A stretch of 5,214 bases of DNA from CAVALG01 sp045576295 (GCA_045576295.1 JAZNGF010000001.1:1-5214), one strand, 5' to 3'. Numbered from the stretch's first letter, positions 1-4,890 are shown. The notes: generated by a model from the letters alone, not told the origin. A program made the numbers and translations.

Positions 1-159
1 CATATCGAGGATATGAAGCAAATAAAAGAAGAAAACACGCTTATTTGCTATGCGCTTTCGGCCTGCCTTGACGGGCTTGAACAGTTAGGATGTAATCATA
101 CTGTGCCCGATGCGAAATTAAGGCTTGAAAAACATTTAAACCGCCGTGCGCATAAATAA
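1..159 (+). CDS. 3' end of a small phage-type protein (hypothetical)
   Basis: Frame 1 is open from the first base to a TAA at 157-159 and gives 52 residues, ending in a pattern of short helices: a Lys/Glu-rich start, a Cys-containing hydrophobic stretch (ALSACLDGLEQLGCN) and a charged tail ending NRRAHK. No convincing start is visible: the ATG at 13-15 has GAGG only 2 nt before it, so the gene probably begins outside the window. I recall small proteins with a similar CLDGL-QLGCN core lying between tail genes and the holin in Firmicute prophages. That recollection and the position just before a holin are the only grounds for calling it phage-type; no molecular function can be assigned. Frame and stop are certain; identity is not. 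Confidence 0.6.
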   Translation, partial: HIEDMKQIKEENTLICYALSACLDGLEQLGCNHTVPDAKLRLEKHLNRRAHK

Positions 160-187
160 AAAGTAGGGGGTTCCCCAGACAAAAACA

Positions 188-216
188 GCGGCTTTGAACC
201 TCGTGTTTAAAGCCGC
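188..216 (+). other. Hairpin P1 of the leader
   Basis: GCGGCTTT (188-195) pairs perfectly with AAAGCCGC (209-216), and three further pairs (one G-T) can extend the stem inward. It is followed by AAAA, not a T-run, so it is not an intrinsic terminator on the + strand. It lies 11 nt before the SD of the 35-codon frame. Confidence 0.55.
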
Positions 217-231
217 AAAACGCAAAAGGAG

Positions 232-255
232 ATTAGCGTGAAAAATCACGCTAAT
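232..255 (+). promoter_or_regulatory. Hairpin P2 covering the GTG start of the short frame
   Basis: ATTAGCGTGA (232-241) and TCACGCTAAT (246-255) form a perfect 10-bp stem with an AAAA loop. The GTG at 238-240 lies inside the 5' arm, and the GGAG at 228-231 lies just outside the stem. If the frame is translated, this hairpin would limit its initiation. If it is not, this is simply a stable element of the structured RNA. Confidence 0.5.
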
Positions 256-345
256 ACAAAAATTAAAAGCCGTGCCGATGGCGCCTTAGGGCAACCACGG
301 CACATGGCAAAAAATCTCCCCTTGCCGCTAAGGAGATTTTTGTAG
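238..345 (+). CDS. Possible 35-residue basic leader peptide or small phage protein
   Basis: An SD-like AAAAGGAG (224-231) stands 6 nt before GTG at 238-240, followed by 35 codons to TAG at 343-345. The product starts MKNHANTK and is rich in Lys/Arg (eight, against one Asp), with a Pro/Leu/Arg tail (LPLPLRRFL) and no membrane segment. The initiation region is a near copy of the holin's: GGAGATTA, three variable bases, then TGAAAAAT, at 228-246 and again at 378-396. That duplication and the SD favour real translation. Against it, the frame is short and its codons overlap three strong hairpins, so the DNA may be under RNA rather than coding constraint. The stop lies 42 nt before the holin start, and its last codons run through the 310-341 hairpin, so translating ribosomes would open that stem. 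Function unknown. Confidence 0.4.
   Translation: MKNHANTKIKSRADGALGQPRHMAKNLPLPLRRFL
269..308 (+). other. Hairpin P3 of the leader, with a competing register
   Basis: GCCGTG (269-274) pairs with CACGGC (296-301), enclosing a small GCC/GGC stem (283-285/290-292) with a TTAG loop. The same 5' arm can instead pair with CATGGC (303-308), using one G-T pair. This kind of compact, two-register fold is seen in regulatory RNAs, but no known aptamer is recognised. Confidence 0.4.
310..341 (+). terminator. 10-bp hairpin with U-tract before the holin (possible attenuator)
   Basis: AAAAATCTCC (310-319) pairs perfectly with GGAGATTTTT (332-341). The 3' arm ends in five T, so it could act as an intrinsic terminator, and the matching A-tract would allow the same on the other strand. 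It sits inside the lysis operon 46 nt before the holin, so a complete terminator would silence holin and endolysin. An attenuator, or a structural stem of a pseudoknot, is more likely than a simple end of transcript. Its 12-nt loop carries TGCCGCTAA, complementary to 365-373, and its 5' arm contains AATCTCC, an anti-SD for the GGAGATT copies at 228 and 378. Confidence 0.45.
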
Positions 346-373
346 CACTATTTGTGCTAACGCTTTAGCGGCA
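323..373 (+). promoter_or_regulatory. Loop-to-downstream pseudoknot and hairpin before the holin RBS
   Basis: TGCCGCTAA in the loop (323-331) is the exact reverse complement of TTAGCGGCA (365-373), giving 9 pairs, plus a T-G pair at 322/374. Between the two arms lies a 6-bp hairpin TAGCAC/GTGCTA (343-348/354-359). A competing 5-bp hairpin GCTAA/TTAGC (356-360/365-369) uses the same downstream arm. Pairing ends at 373 and the holin SD begins at 378, so formation could mask or expose the SD. Confidence 0.45.
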
Positions 374-387
374 GAATGGAGATTAAT

Positions 388-579
388 ATGAAAAATTTTT
401 TAAATCGTTTTAAATCGTGGGCGTTGTGGCTTTCTATCGCGGCGCTTGCTGTGTTCTGCGTTAAGGAGTTCGCAGGAATTGATATTAGCGAAAATGTTGA
501 TGGTTTTTTGAATGTGCTTCTGCCCGTTCTTACAGCCTTCGGCATAGTTAATAACCCAACCAGCACAAAGTCTTTATAA
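388..579 (+). CDS. Phage holin, phiLC3-like family
   Basis: This 63-residue membrane protein would form lesions in the cytoplasmic membrane at the end of the phage cycle and let the endolysin reach the wall. Residues 1-10 are a short basic head (MKNFLNRFKS), about 11-25 a first hydrophobic helix (WALWLSIAAL and on), about 40-53 a second helix, and the tail reads GIVNNPTSTKSL. The aromatic-rich first helix, two-helix layout and GIV-NPT motif before a short polar end match phiLC3-type holins of Firmicute phages; that family is usually somewhat longer (about 70-90 residues). The ATG at 388 is chosen over the in-frame ATG at 376 because GGAG at 378-381 lies 6 nt before it, while the earlier ATG has no SD. 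The endolysin follows 17 nt downstream, and a structured leader lies directly upstream. Confidence 0.78.
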   Translation: MKNFLNRFKSWALWLSIAALAVFCVKEFAGIDISENVDGFLNVLLPVLTAFGIVNNPTSTKSL

Positions 580-582
580 AAA

Positions 583-620
583 GGGGGATAAATACGTTGC
601 CTAAAATTTATTTATCCCCC
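583..620 (+). promoter_or_regulatory. 12-bp hairpin sequestering the endolysin SD; start codon in loop
   Basis: GGGGGATAAATA (583-594) is perfectly complementary to TATTTATCCCCC (609-620). The 5' arm contains the only SD-like stretch (GGGGG, 583-587) of the endolysin, and the TTG start (597-599) lies in the 14-nt loop; the 3' arm is codons 5-8. The holin stop (577-579) is 3 nt before the stem, so a ribosome finishing the holin would cover and melt the 5' arm. The arrangement predicts translational coupling, with little endolysin made from transcripts on which the holin is not translated. Pairing is seen in the sequence; the role is inferred. Confidence 0.65.
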
Positions 621-1625
621 GCCTATCATAAATGGAACCCTTGCGCAGTGGCAGGGTGCGATGAAACAACCCATAATAATTTATATCTTGATGAATTAGA
701 GCCCTTTTTAAGGGCCTGCGGAATTGAGTATAAACGCGGGCCAAGGCGAGTGCCTAAATCGGATGAAAACGGAACGGTGCTTATGAACGCGGCCATTCGC
801 GAGAGCAATGCCTATAGGCCCGACATTCACTATGTGTCGCACACTAATGCGGCGAATGGCACAGTGCGCGGCTACCGCCCTATGATTTACCCGGGTAGCG
901 CCGATGGCAGGCGTTTGGCAGAAAGCATTATAAAATTCCGCAGAGAGATTTACAATCAACCGATTATCCTTAAAGAAACCGCCGAGTGGGCCGAGCTTCG
1001 CGAAACTGTGGCGGTAGCCTATTATGAAGAGCACGTTTTTCACGATAACGCAGAGGATGCCGGGTGGTTTCACGCTAATTTGAGGAATATAGCAAAGCAA
1101 ACCTGCAAGGGCTTTTGCGAATATTTGGGCGTGCAGTTTATCGACCCGTACGAGGGGCAGTTGCCCACACCGCCTGCCGCACCGCCCGCTACACCCGCCG
1201 TGCCACCTGCGCCGCCCGCGCCCGCTAAAATCGACGTTATCTACCAAGTGTGGGATGATGTTCGAAATGCCTGGCTGCCGAATGTTAAAAACACCGAAGA
1301 CTACGCAGGCCTTTTCGGGCACGATGTTTGCGCCGTTTATGCAAACCTTTCAAGCGGAAATATAACCTATGCCGTTCACGTAAAGGGTGGCCGCTGGCTG
1401 CCCGAAGTTACAAACAGAAGTGACTATGCGGGGCTGTTTAATAAACCCATTGATGCGCTTATGATGAAAACCGACACAGGCAAAAATATACGCTACTGCG
1501 TACATTTGAGAAAATCGAACCGTTGGCTTCCTTGGGTAACGGGCTATAGTAAAAGCGATGCAGAAAACGGCTACGCCGGAATTATAGGCCTGGAAATCGA
1601 CGCTGTTAAAATTGAGATTGTGTAA
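597..1625 (+). CDS. Phage endolysin: N-acetylmuramoyl-L-alanine amidase (Amidase_3) with three WLP wall-binding repeats
   Basis: The 342-residue protein would hydrolyse the amide bond between N-acetylmuramic acid and L-Ala of the host wall. Residues 1-180 are an Amidase_3 fold of the Firmicute phage type: opening KIYLSPAYHKWN (3-14), a Glu at 23 followed by the first long helix, VSHTNAA (80-86) with the His82-x-Asn84 metal motif, and LRETVAVAYYEEHVFHDN (134-151) with the late Glu and FHDN signature. Likely zinc ligands are His11, Glu23 and His82, with Glu144/145 or Glu136 catalytic; these come from motif comparison only. Residues 189-210 are a Pro/Ala linker. Residues 216-338 carry three repeats with W-LP-V and YAG cores (about 216-248, 258-290, 300-338), probably wall binding and loosely like clostridial ChW repeats. 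There is no signal peptide, so export needs the holin. The start is TTG at 597, with GGGGG nine nt upstream inside a hairpin. Confidence 0.93.
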   Translation: MPKIYLSPAYHKWNPCAVAGCDETTHNNLYLDELEPFLRACGIEYKRGPRRVPKSDENGTVLMNAAIRESNAYRPDIHYVSHTNAANGTVRGYRPMIYPGSADGRRLAESIIKFRREIYNQPIILKETAEWAELRETVAVAYYEEHVFHDNAEDAGWFHANLRNIAKQTCKGFCEYLGVQFIDPYEGQLPTPPAAPPATPAVPPAPPAPAKIDVIYQVWDDVRNAWLPNVKNTEDYAGLFGHDVCAVYANLSSGNITYAVHVKGGRWLPEVTNRSDYAGLFNKPIDALMMKTDTGKNIRYCVHLRKSNRWLPWVTGYSKSDAENGYAGIIGLEIDAVKIEIV

Positions 1626-1634
1626 GTGCAAATC

Positions 1635-1671
1635 GGGCGACCAAAGGTCGCCCCTCCGGTGTAGCCGATAG
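1635..1671 (+). repeat. REP-like palindromic repeat, copy 1
   Basis: GGGCGACC (1635-1642), an AAA loop and GGTCGCCC (1646-1653) form a perfect 8-bp hairpin, followed by a conserved tail ending GTAGCCGATAG. A second copy in the same orientation is at 5035-5072, with one inserted base in the 3' arm and a few substitutions in the tail. It starts 10 nt after the endolysin stop and may protect or end the transcript's 3' end, though no T-run follows. Confidence 0.75.
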
Positions 1672-1689
1672 CCGCCGCGGAATTTGTAG

Positions 1690-1708
1690 GGGCGGGCATT
1701 GCCCGTCC
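1690..1708. repeat. GC-rich REP-like hairpin
   Basis: GGGCGGGC and GCCCGTCC (1690-1697/1701-1708) pair around an ATT loop, with one G-T pair. Hairpins of the type GTAGGGGCGGGCATTGCCC are, from memory, a common interspersed repeat of gut Clostridia. There is no second copy in this window. Confidence 0.55.
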
Positions 1709-1731
1709 GAATGGCGAAGAGAATAAATAAA

Positions 1732-2029
1732 GAATAATGAATAAAGAATAAAATCGGTGTCGGCCGTGGCCGACAAATTAAAAACCAACGTACACCTTTA
1801 GCCTTCCCCCCGAGGGAAAGGTGGCGGCGTAAGCGCGACGGATGAGGTGTAGCCGCACCGCGGCGTAAAAAAGTTGGAGAGAAAACGTAAAATTCAACTA
1901 CCCCTCAGCCGCTAAGCGCTGTCCAGCTCTCCTGACAAGGGAAGCCGATAGCCGCCCTTACAACATAGCCTTTAATTGTTTGTTTTTTAATCCGTCGGCT
2001 TTAGCCGACACCGAAACTATTCATTATTC
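1732..2029. mobile_element. Composite unit bounded by ~45-bp inverted repeats with internal hairpins
   Basis: The left end (1732-1780) reads GAATAATGAATA, a short spacer, CGGTGTCGGC, then a GCCGAC half and ATTA. The reverse complement of the right end (1988-2029) has the same order: GAATAATGAATA, CGGTGTCGGC, GCCGAC, ATTA. Each end also folds on itself: TGTCGGCC/GGCCGACA at 1758-1765/1768-1775 and GTCGGCT/AGCCGAC at 1994-2000/2003-2009. The enclosed DNA includes another MITE-like element (1801-1946). It resembles two REP units in opposite orientation (a BIME-like pair) or a non-autonomous element that received a second insertion. There is no transposase, and I could not fix target-site duplications. 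Confidence 0.5.
1801..1946. mobile_element. MITE-like repeat, copy A (complete)
   Basis: The left arm (1801-1850: GCCTTCCCCCCGAGGG, then AAGGTGGCGGC and GACGGATGAGGTG) is partly inverted in the right arm (1899-1946: TACCCCTCAGCCGC, then AGCTCTCC and AAGGGAAGCC). The reverse complement of the left arm and the right arm share TAC-CCTCA-CCG at the inner edge and similar outer ends. The core holds a GCCGC/GCGGC hairpin (1852-1864) and a weak AGTTG/CAACT pairing. No protein is encoded. From memory this matches a very abundant interspersed repeat of Ruminococcaceae-type genomes. Copy B lies at 5088-5214 in the same orientation. Confidence 0.65.
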
Positions 2030-2052
2030 ACTGTGCCGTGTTTTATAGCGCC

Positions 2053-2913
2053 CTACATATCCTTAAACCCTTGACCTAAAATTTCGCCCGCTTCGCTCAC
2101 AATTAAAAATGCGGTGCTGTCGGTTCGCTTAACTGCCGAAACAACCCCTGTTATCTCGTGGCGGCGAACGGCGCAAAGAAGCATTGTTCGGGCTTTGCCC
2201 GTGTAGCCGCCGTTTACGGGTATTTCGGTAATTCCGCGTTTTGAATGCTTCATTATCTCGCGCGCAACCCGCCGCCCGTTTGCGGTGATAATTAAAACAA
2301 GCTTGCCTTTATCGGCGCCGTAAACCAGCGCATCGATAACGCGGGTTTGAATAAATATTGAAACAATCGAATAAAGCAGCGCTTCAAAATCTTTATAAAC
2401 AAAAGCGGCAAAGGTAAGCACCGCGGCATCAAGCGCTAAAATTATGCGCCCCAAAGGAATGTGCGGCCGCTTTGCCGATATCAGCTTTGCAAGAATATCG
2501 GTGCCGCCTGTGGTGGCGCCCCTGATTATCAAAAAGGCAATCCCTGCGCCCATAATAACGCCGCCTGCGATTCCTGTTAAAAATTTGTCGCCCAAATATT
2601 TGGGGCAATAATTTTCGCATATATCAACAAAAAGGCCCGAAACAATGGTTCCTAAAAAGGTTTTAAATATAAACATTTTCCCAAAACTGAAAAGGGCGGC
2701 TGCAAGCAGCGGAATGTTTAAAAGTATTATTGTAAGCCCTGTTGGCACGGCAGGGAAAATATGGTTTACCGCATCGGCAATTCCCGTAACGCCGCCCGGT
2801 GTTAGGTTTGCGGGGGCTATAAAAACACTAAATCCGACAGCATAAACAATGCCGCCGGATATAATGATAAGAATATCTTTAATAATGGGCAAAGCATTAG
2901 TTTTGAATTTCAC
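2053..2913 (-). CDS. YitT-family membrane protein with C-terminal DUF2179 domain
   Basis: This 286-residue protein has about six hydrophobic segments (around 10-32, 57-77, 82-99, 112-130, 155-173 and 177-195) and then a soluble domain (about 200-284). Family signatures are PANLTPGGVTGIA (34-46) after the first helix, GATTGGTDILAKL (132-144) after the fourth, and in the DUF2179 part RGITEIPVNGGYTGKAR (226-242) with a final ILGQGF. Length and order match full YitT proteins, which are widespread and often multicopy in Firmicutes; their transported substrate or role is not established. The GTG start at 2911-2913 is the only in-frame choice after the TAA at 2926-2928, and its SD is poor (GGA about 9 nt upstream). 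The gap to mrnC is 18 nt, so translation may be coupled to it. Confidence 0.93.
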   Translation of the reverse strand: MKFKTNALPIIKDILIIISGGIVYAVGFSVFIAPANLTPGGVTGIADAVNHIFPAVPTGLTIILLNIPLLAAALFSFGKMFIFKTFLGTIVSGLFVDICENYCPKYLGDKFLTGIAGGVIMGAGIAFLIIRGATTGGTDILAKLISAKRPHIPLGRIILALDAAVLTFAAFVYKDFEALLYSIVSIFIQTRVIDALVYGADKGKLVLIITANGRRVAREIMKHSKRGITEIPVNGGYTGKARTMLLCAVRRHEITGVVSAVKRTDSTAFLIVSEAGEILGQGFKDM

Positions 2914-2931
2914 AACATCACATCCGAAAAA

Positions 2932-3324
2932 TTATTCAAAACTATTATCTGCGCAAATGCCTTCCCATATTACTGAAAATAAAGAATTTATTCGCTCAAG
3001 GTCTTTTTTTAAATATAACCAGCCGAACAAAACTTCAAGCCCTGTTGCGGTGTGATAGGTTTTCGATGATGCCCCTTTGGGGATCGAGCCGCTGTGCATA
3101 TTTCTGCCCCTTTTGAAAACGGCAATTTCCTGCTCGTTCAGCAGCGGTTCTATTAGCGAAAAGCCCTTTTCTTGCGCCGCCGCGCAAACAAATTTCACCG
3201 AAAGTGAGTGTAATTTTCCCGAAGGGCGGCTTATAACGCTAAGCCTTTCGCGAACCAAAAGGCTGTAAACCGCGTCGCCCAAAAACGCCAAGTTCGAGGG
3301 GCTTAAAAGGTTTGGGTTTTGCAT
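2932..3324 (-). CDS. mrnC: Mini-ribonuclease III
   Basis: This 130-residue protein is a short RNase III without the double-stranded RNA-binding domain. In Bacillus subtilis the enzyme matures the ends of 23S rRNA by cutting paired precursor arms. Visible signatures are NLAFLGDAVYSLLVRERL (11-28) with the catalytic-type Asp17, GRNMHSGSIPKGAS (73-86), matching the GRNA-S---KGA block of the family, and YHTATGLEVLFGWLYL (90-105) with Glu97 as the second metal ligand. The length is typical. The ATG at 3322-3324 is preceded by AGGTGA (3329-3334 on the opposite strand) at 4 nt, a clear SD. It lies 21 nt after cls and 18 nt before the YitT gene. In many Firmicutes mrnC follows cysS, so this neighbourhood is somewhat unusual. 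Confidence 0.95.
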   Translation of the reverse strand: MQNPNLLSPSNLAFLGDAVYSLLVRERLSVISRPSGKLHSLSVKFVCAAAQEKGFSLIEPLLNEQEIAVFKRGRNMHSGSIPKGASSKTYHTATGLEVLFGWLYLKKDLERINSLFSVIWEGICADNSFE

Positions 3325-3345
3325 TGTTTCACCTAATTTCTGTTT

Positions 3346-4890
3346 TTACATAAAGGGCGAGAAAAGGTGCAGAATAAACTGCTTTAGTTTTTCTTTTATC
3401 GGCCTTTTTTTCCATGCTTTTAATGTGATTTCTTCTGAATCTTCAATAATTCTTAACATGTGTTTTTTTATATCAAACACAGCCTGCAGTTTGCACATCC
3501 ATGCGCCGCATTCAAAGTTAAAGAAAAAGCTGCGGTAGTCCATATTAACCGAACCGATGGTTGCAACGCTGTCGTCCGACACGAAGATTTTCGAGTGCAT
3601 AAACCCCGGTGTGAATTCGTAAATCTTAACGCCTGCCTCTAAAAGTTCGCTGTAATAATACTGCGTTACAGGGTGAACATACCATTTATCGTGCTTTTTG
3701 GGCGTTACAATTCTAACATCAATCCCTGAGCGCGCCGCGCCGCAAAGGCAGGTTATCATTTCGTTATCAAGAATAAGGTAGGGCGAGGCGATGTAAACAT
3801 ACCGCTGCGCGCTGTTAAGAATTTGCATATAAAGCCCTTCGGCAGGGTTTTGCTTTCCAATAGGGTCGTCGCAATAGGGTTGAACAAAGCCTTCGCTTTT
3901 GGGGAATATATCAACAATATAACGGCCGGGAAGTTCAATTTTGCCGCGCTTATTTATCGCGTTCCACATTTCGGCAAACATAACCGTAAAACTGCGAACG
4001 GCATCGCCCTTAAAGCAAGCGGCGCAGTCCATCCAATAGCCAAATCGCTCTATATGGTTAATGTATTCATCGGCAATGTTTATGCCGCCCGTAAAGGCCA
4101 CCTTGCCGTCAATCACTGCAATTTTGCGGTGGTTGCGGTTGTTTAAAAATATGTCGAACGAGGGCTTTATGGGGTTAAAAACCGAAACCTTTATGCCGTT
4201 TTTTTGAAGAGCGCTTTCAAAGGTTTTATACTGCCGCGAGGCAGAGCCTAAGTCGTCGAATATGATTTTAACTTCAACGCCCTTTTTTGCCTTTTCTTTT
4301 AATATTTCATAAATCTCGCTCCACATTTTGCCTTCGGCAATAATGTAGAATTCTAAAAATATAAAATGCTCGGCGCGACGCAGTTCTTCTAAAAATCGGG
4401 GGAAGAACTTCTCACCCGGTGAAAGGTATTCAGCTTCGGTGCCCGAGTAAACGGGGAAGCCGCTTTCTTTTTGCAAATAGGTAGATTGCCGCGCGTGAAA
4501 AATATCGGCATAATTAAGGCGCGATTTAACCGATTTATCCTGCTTTAAAAAAGGCGCGCAAAGCCGCCTTTGGGAAACCAGCCGCTTTTTAAAGCGCGGG
4601 GCAATAAGGCTGTTGCCCCAAATAAGGTAAACGGGAACGGCAAAAATGGGGAATGTTAAAATAAACGCAACCCACATAAGCTTATAGCTTGGGTTTTGCC
4701 GCTTGCCAATTATAATAATAACAAAAATAATGCTAAGCACCCTGCAGGCGGTGTTTATCCAAAAAGCCCACTCGTTAAGCTTGTACATTGTAACAAACAA
4801 AACGGCGAACTGAAGCAGTATAAAAACGGCCGAAATTAATATCTTTTCAGATATTCCGCCAAAACGTTTTTTATCGCTCTTTGGTTTCAC
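3346..4890 (-). CDS. cls: Cardiolipin synthase (phospholipase D superfamily)
   Basis: This 514-residue membrane enzyme would condense two phosphatidylglycerol molecules to cardiolipin and glycerol. Three N-terminal hydrophobic segments (about 16-36, 42-62 and 71-91) are followed by the PLDc_N-type WGNSLIAP turn, then two catalytic halves. The first HKD motif is NHRKIAVIDG (253-262; His254, Lys256, Asp261) followed by FTGGINIADEY. The second is GFMHSKIFVSDD (429-440; His432, Lys434, Asp439) followed by TIGSVNMDYRSF. Both halves are complete and the length is normal for bacterial Cls, so it should be active. The C-terminus (about 497-514) is basic and amphipathic. The GTG start at 4888-4890 has a very strong SD (GGGAGGTG, 4896-4903 on the opposite strand) at about 6 nt. 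It is the first gene of the leftward operon, with an extended -10 promoter upstream. Confidence 0.96.
   Translation of the reverse strand: MKPKSDKKRFGGISEKILISAVFILLQFAVLFVTMYKLNEWAFWINTACRVLSIIFVIIIIGKRQNPSYKLMWVAFILTFPIFAVPVYLIWGNSLIAPRFKKRLVSQRRLCAPFLKQDKSVKSRLNYADIFHARQSTYLQKESGFPVYSGTEAEYLSPGEKFFPRFLEELRRAEHFIFLEFYIIAEGKMWSEIYEILKEKAKKGVEVKIIFDDLGSASRQYKTFESALQKNGIKVSVFNPIKPSFDIFLNNRNHRKIAVIDGKVAFTGGINIADEYINHIERFGYWMDCAACFKGDAVRSFTVMFAEMWNAINKRGKIELPGRYIVDIFPKSEGFVQPYCDDPIGKQNPAEGLYMQILNSAQRYVYIASPYLILDNEMITCLCGAARSGIDVRIVTPKKHDKWYVHPVTQYYYSELLEAGVKIYEFTPGFMHSKIFVSDDSVATIGSVNMDYRSFFFNFECGAWMCKLQAVFDIKKHMLRIIEDSEEITLKAWKKRPIKEKLKQFILHLFSPFM

Larger units (their letters stand above)
160..387 (+). 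ncRNA. Candidate structured leader RNA of the lysis cassette
   Basis: The 228 bp between the preceding stop and the holin start hold a chain of hairpins: 188-195/209-216 (8 bp), 232-241/246-255 (10 bp, AAAA loop), 269-274/296-301 (6 bp around a small inner stem), 310-319/332-341 (10 bp) and 343-348/354-359 (6 bp). The loop of the 10-bp hairpin at 310-341 (323-331) is perfectly complementary over 9 nt to 365-373, which could form a pseudoknot ending 4 nt before the holin SD. Several alternative pairings compete, including 356-360/365-369 and pairing of 313-319 with the SD sites at 228 and 378. This density of structure is unlike ordinary phage intergenic DNA and suggests a cis-acting regulator of holin expression, or a small RNA. 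I recognise no known family. A short reading frame also crosses the region, so coding and structure may both apply. Confidence 0.5.
1626..2052. other. Gene-free repeat-rich interval between convergent gene blocks
   Basis: No reading frame here has an SD, a recognisable product or coding character. The interval is a mosaic of two REP-like hairpins, an outer inverted-repeat pair and an inner MITE-like unit, listed separately. It lies where the rightward phage genes meet the leftward host operon and probably includes the prophage edge. I see no tRNA, no integrase and no clear attachment core. None of the hairpins is followed by a good T-run on either strand, so termination for both gene blocks would have to rely on hairpins alone or on Rho. 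Confidence 0.6.

Noticed and set aside
166..176. GGGGG/CCCC hairpin just after the first gene as a terminator
   Set aside because: The stem is 3-4 bp with a tiny loop and no T-run follows, so it is too weak to call.
376..387. ATG at 376 as the holin start
   Set aside because: It has no SD upstream and would place the GGAG at 378 inside the coding region; the ATG at 388 has GGAG at 6 nt and matches the short N-terminus of small holins.
357..566. 69-codon open frame on the - strand over the holin
   Set aside because: It is an antisense shadow of the holin gene with no supporting initiation signal or family features.
708..1322. 204-codon open frame on the - strand
   Set aside because: It is antisense to the endolysin, has no SD or recognisable motif, and owes its openness to the codon bias and Pro/Ala linker of the real gene.
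1635..1653. Hairpin after the endolysin as a classic intrinsic terminator
   Set aside because: It is a strong stem but is followed by CTCCGG with no T-run, and a copy exists elsewhere as a dispersed repeat.
1994..2009. Hairpin GTCGGCT/AGCCGAC as terminator of the leftward operon
   Set aside because: Read leftward it is followed by GGATT and an A-run, not a T-run, and it is better explained as part of the inverted-repeat unit.
1626..2052. CRISPR array
   Set aside because: The repeats are few, different from each other and inverted or nested, with no regular repeat-spacer pattern.
3823..4146. 107-codon open frame on the + strand
   Set aside because: It lies inside the cardiolipin synthase gene in antisense; the HKD-bearing frame is clearly the real one.
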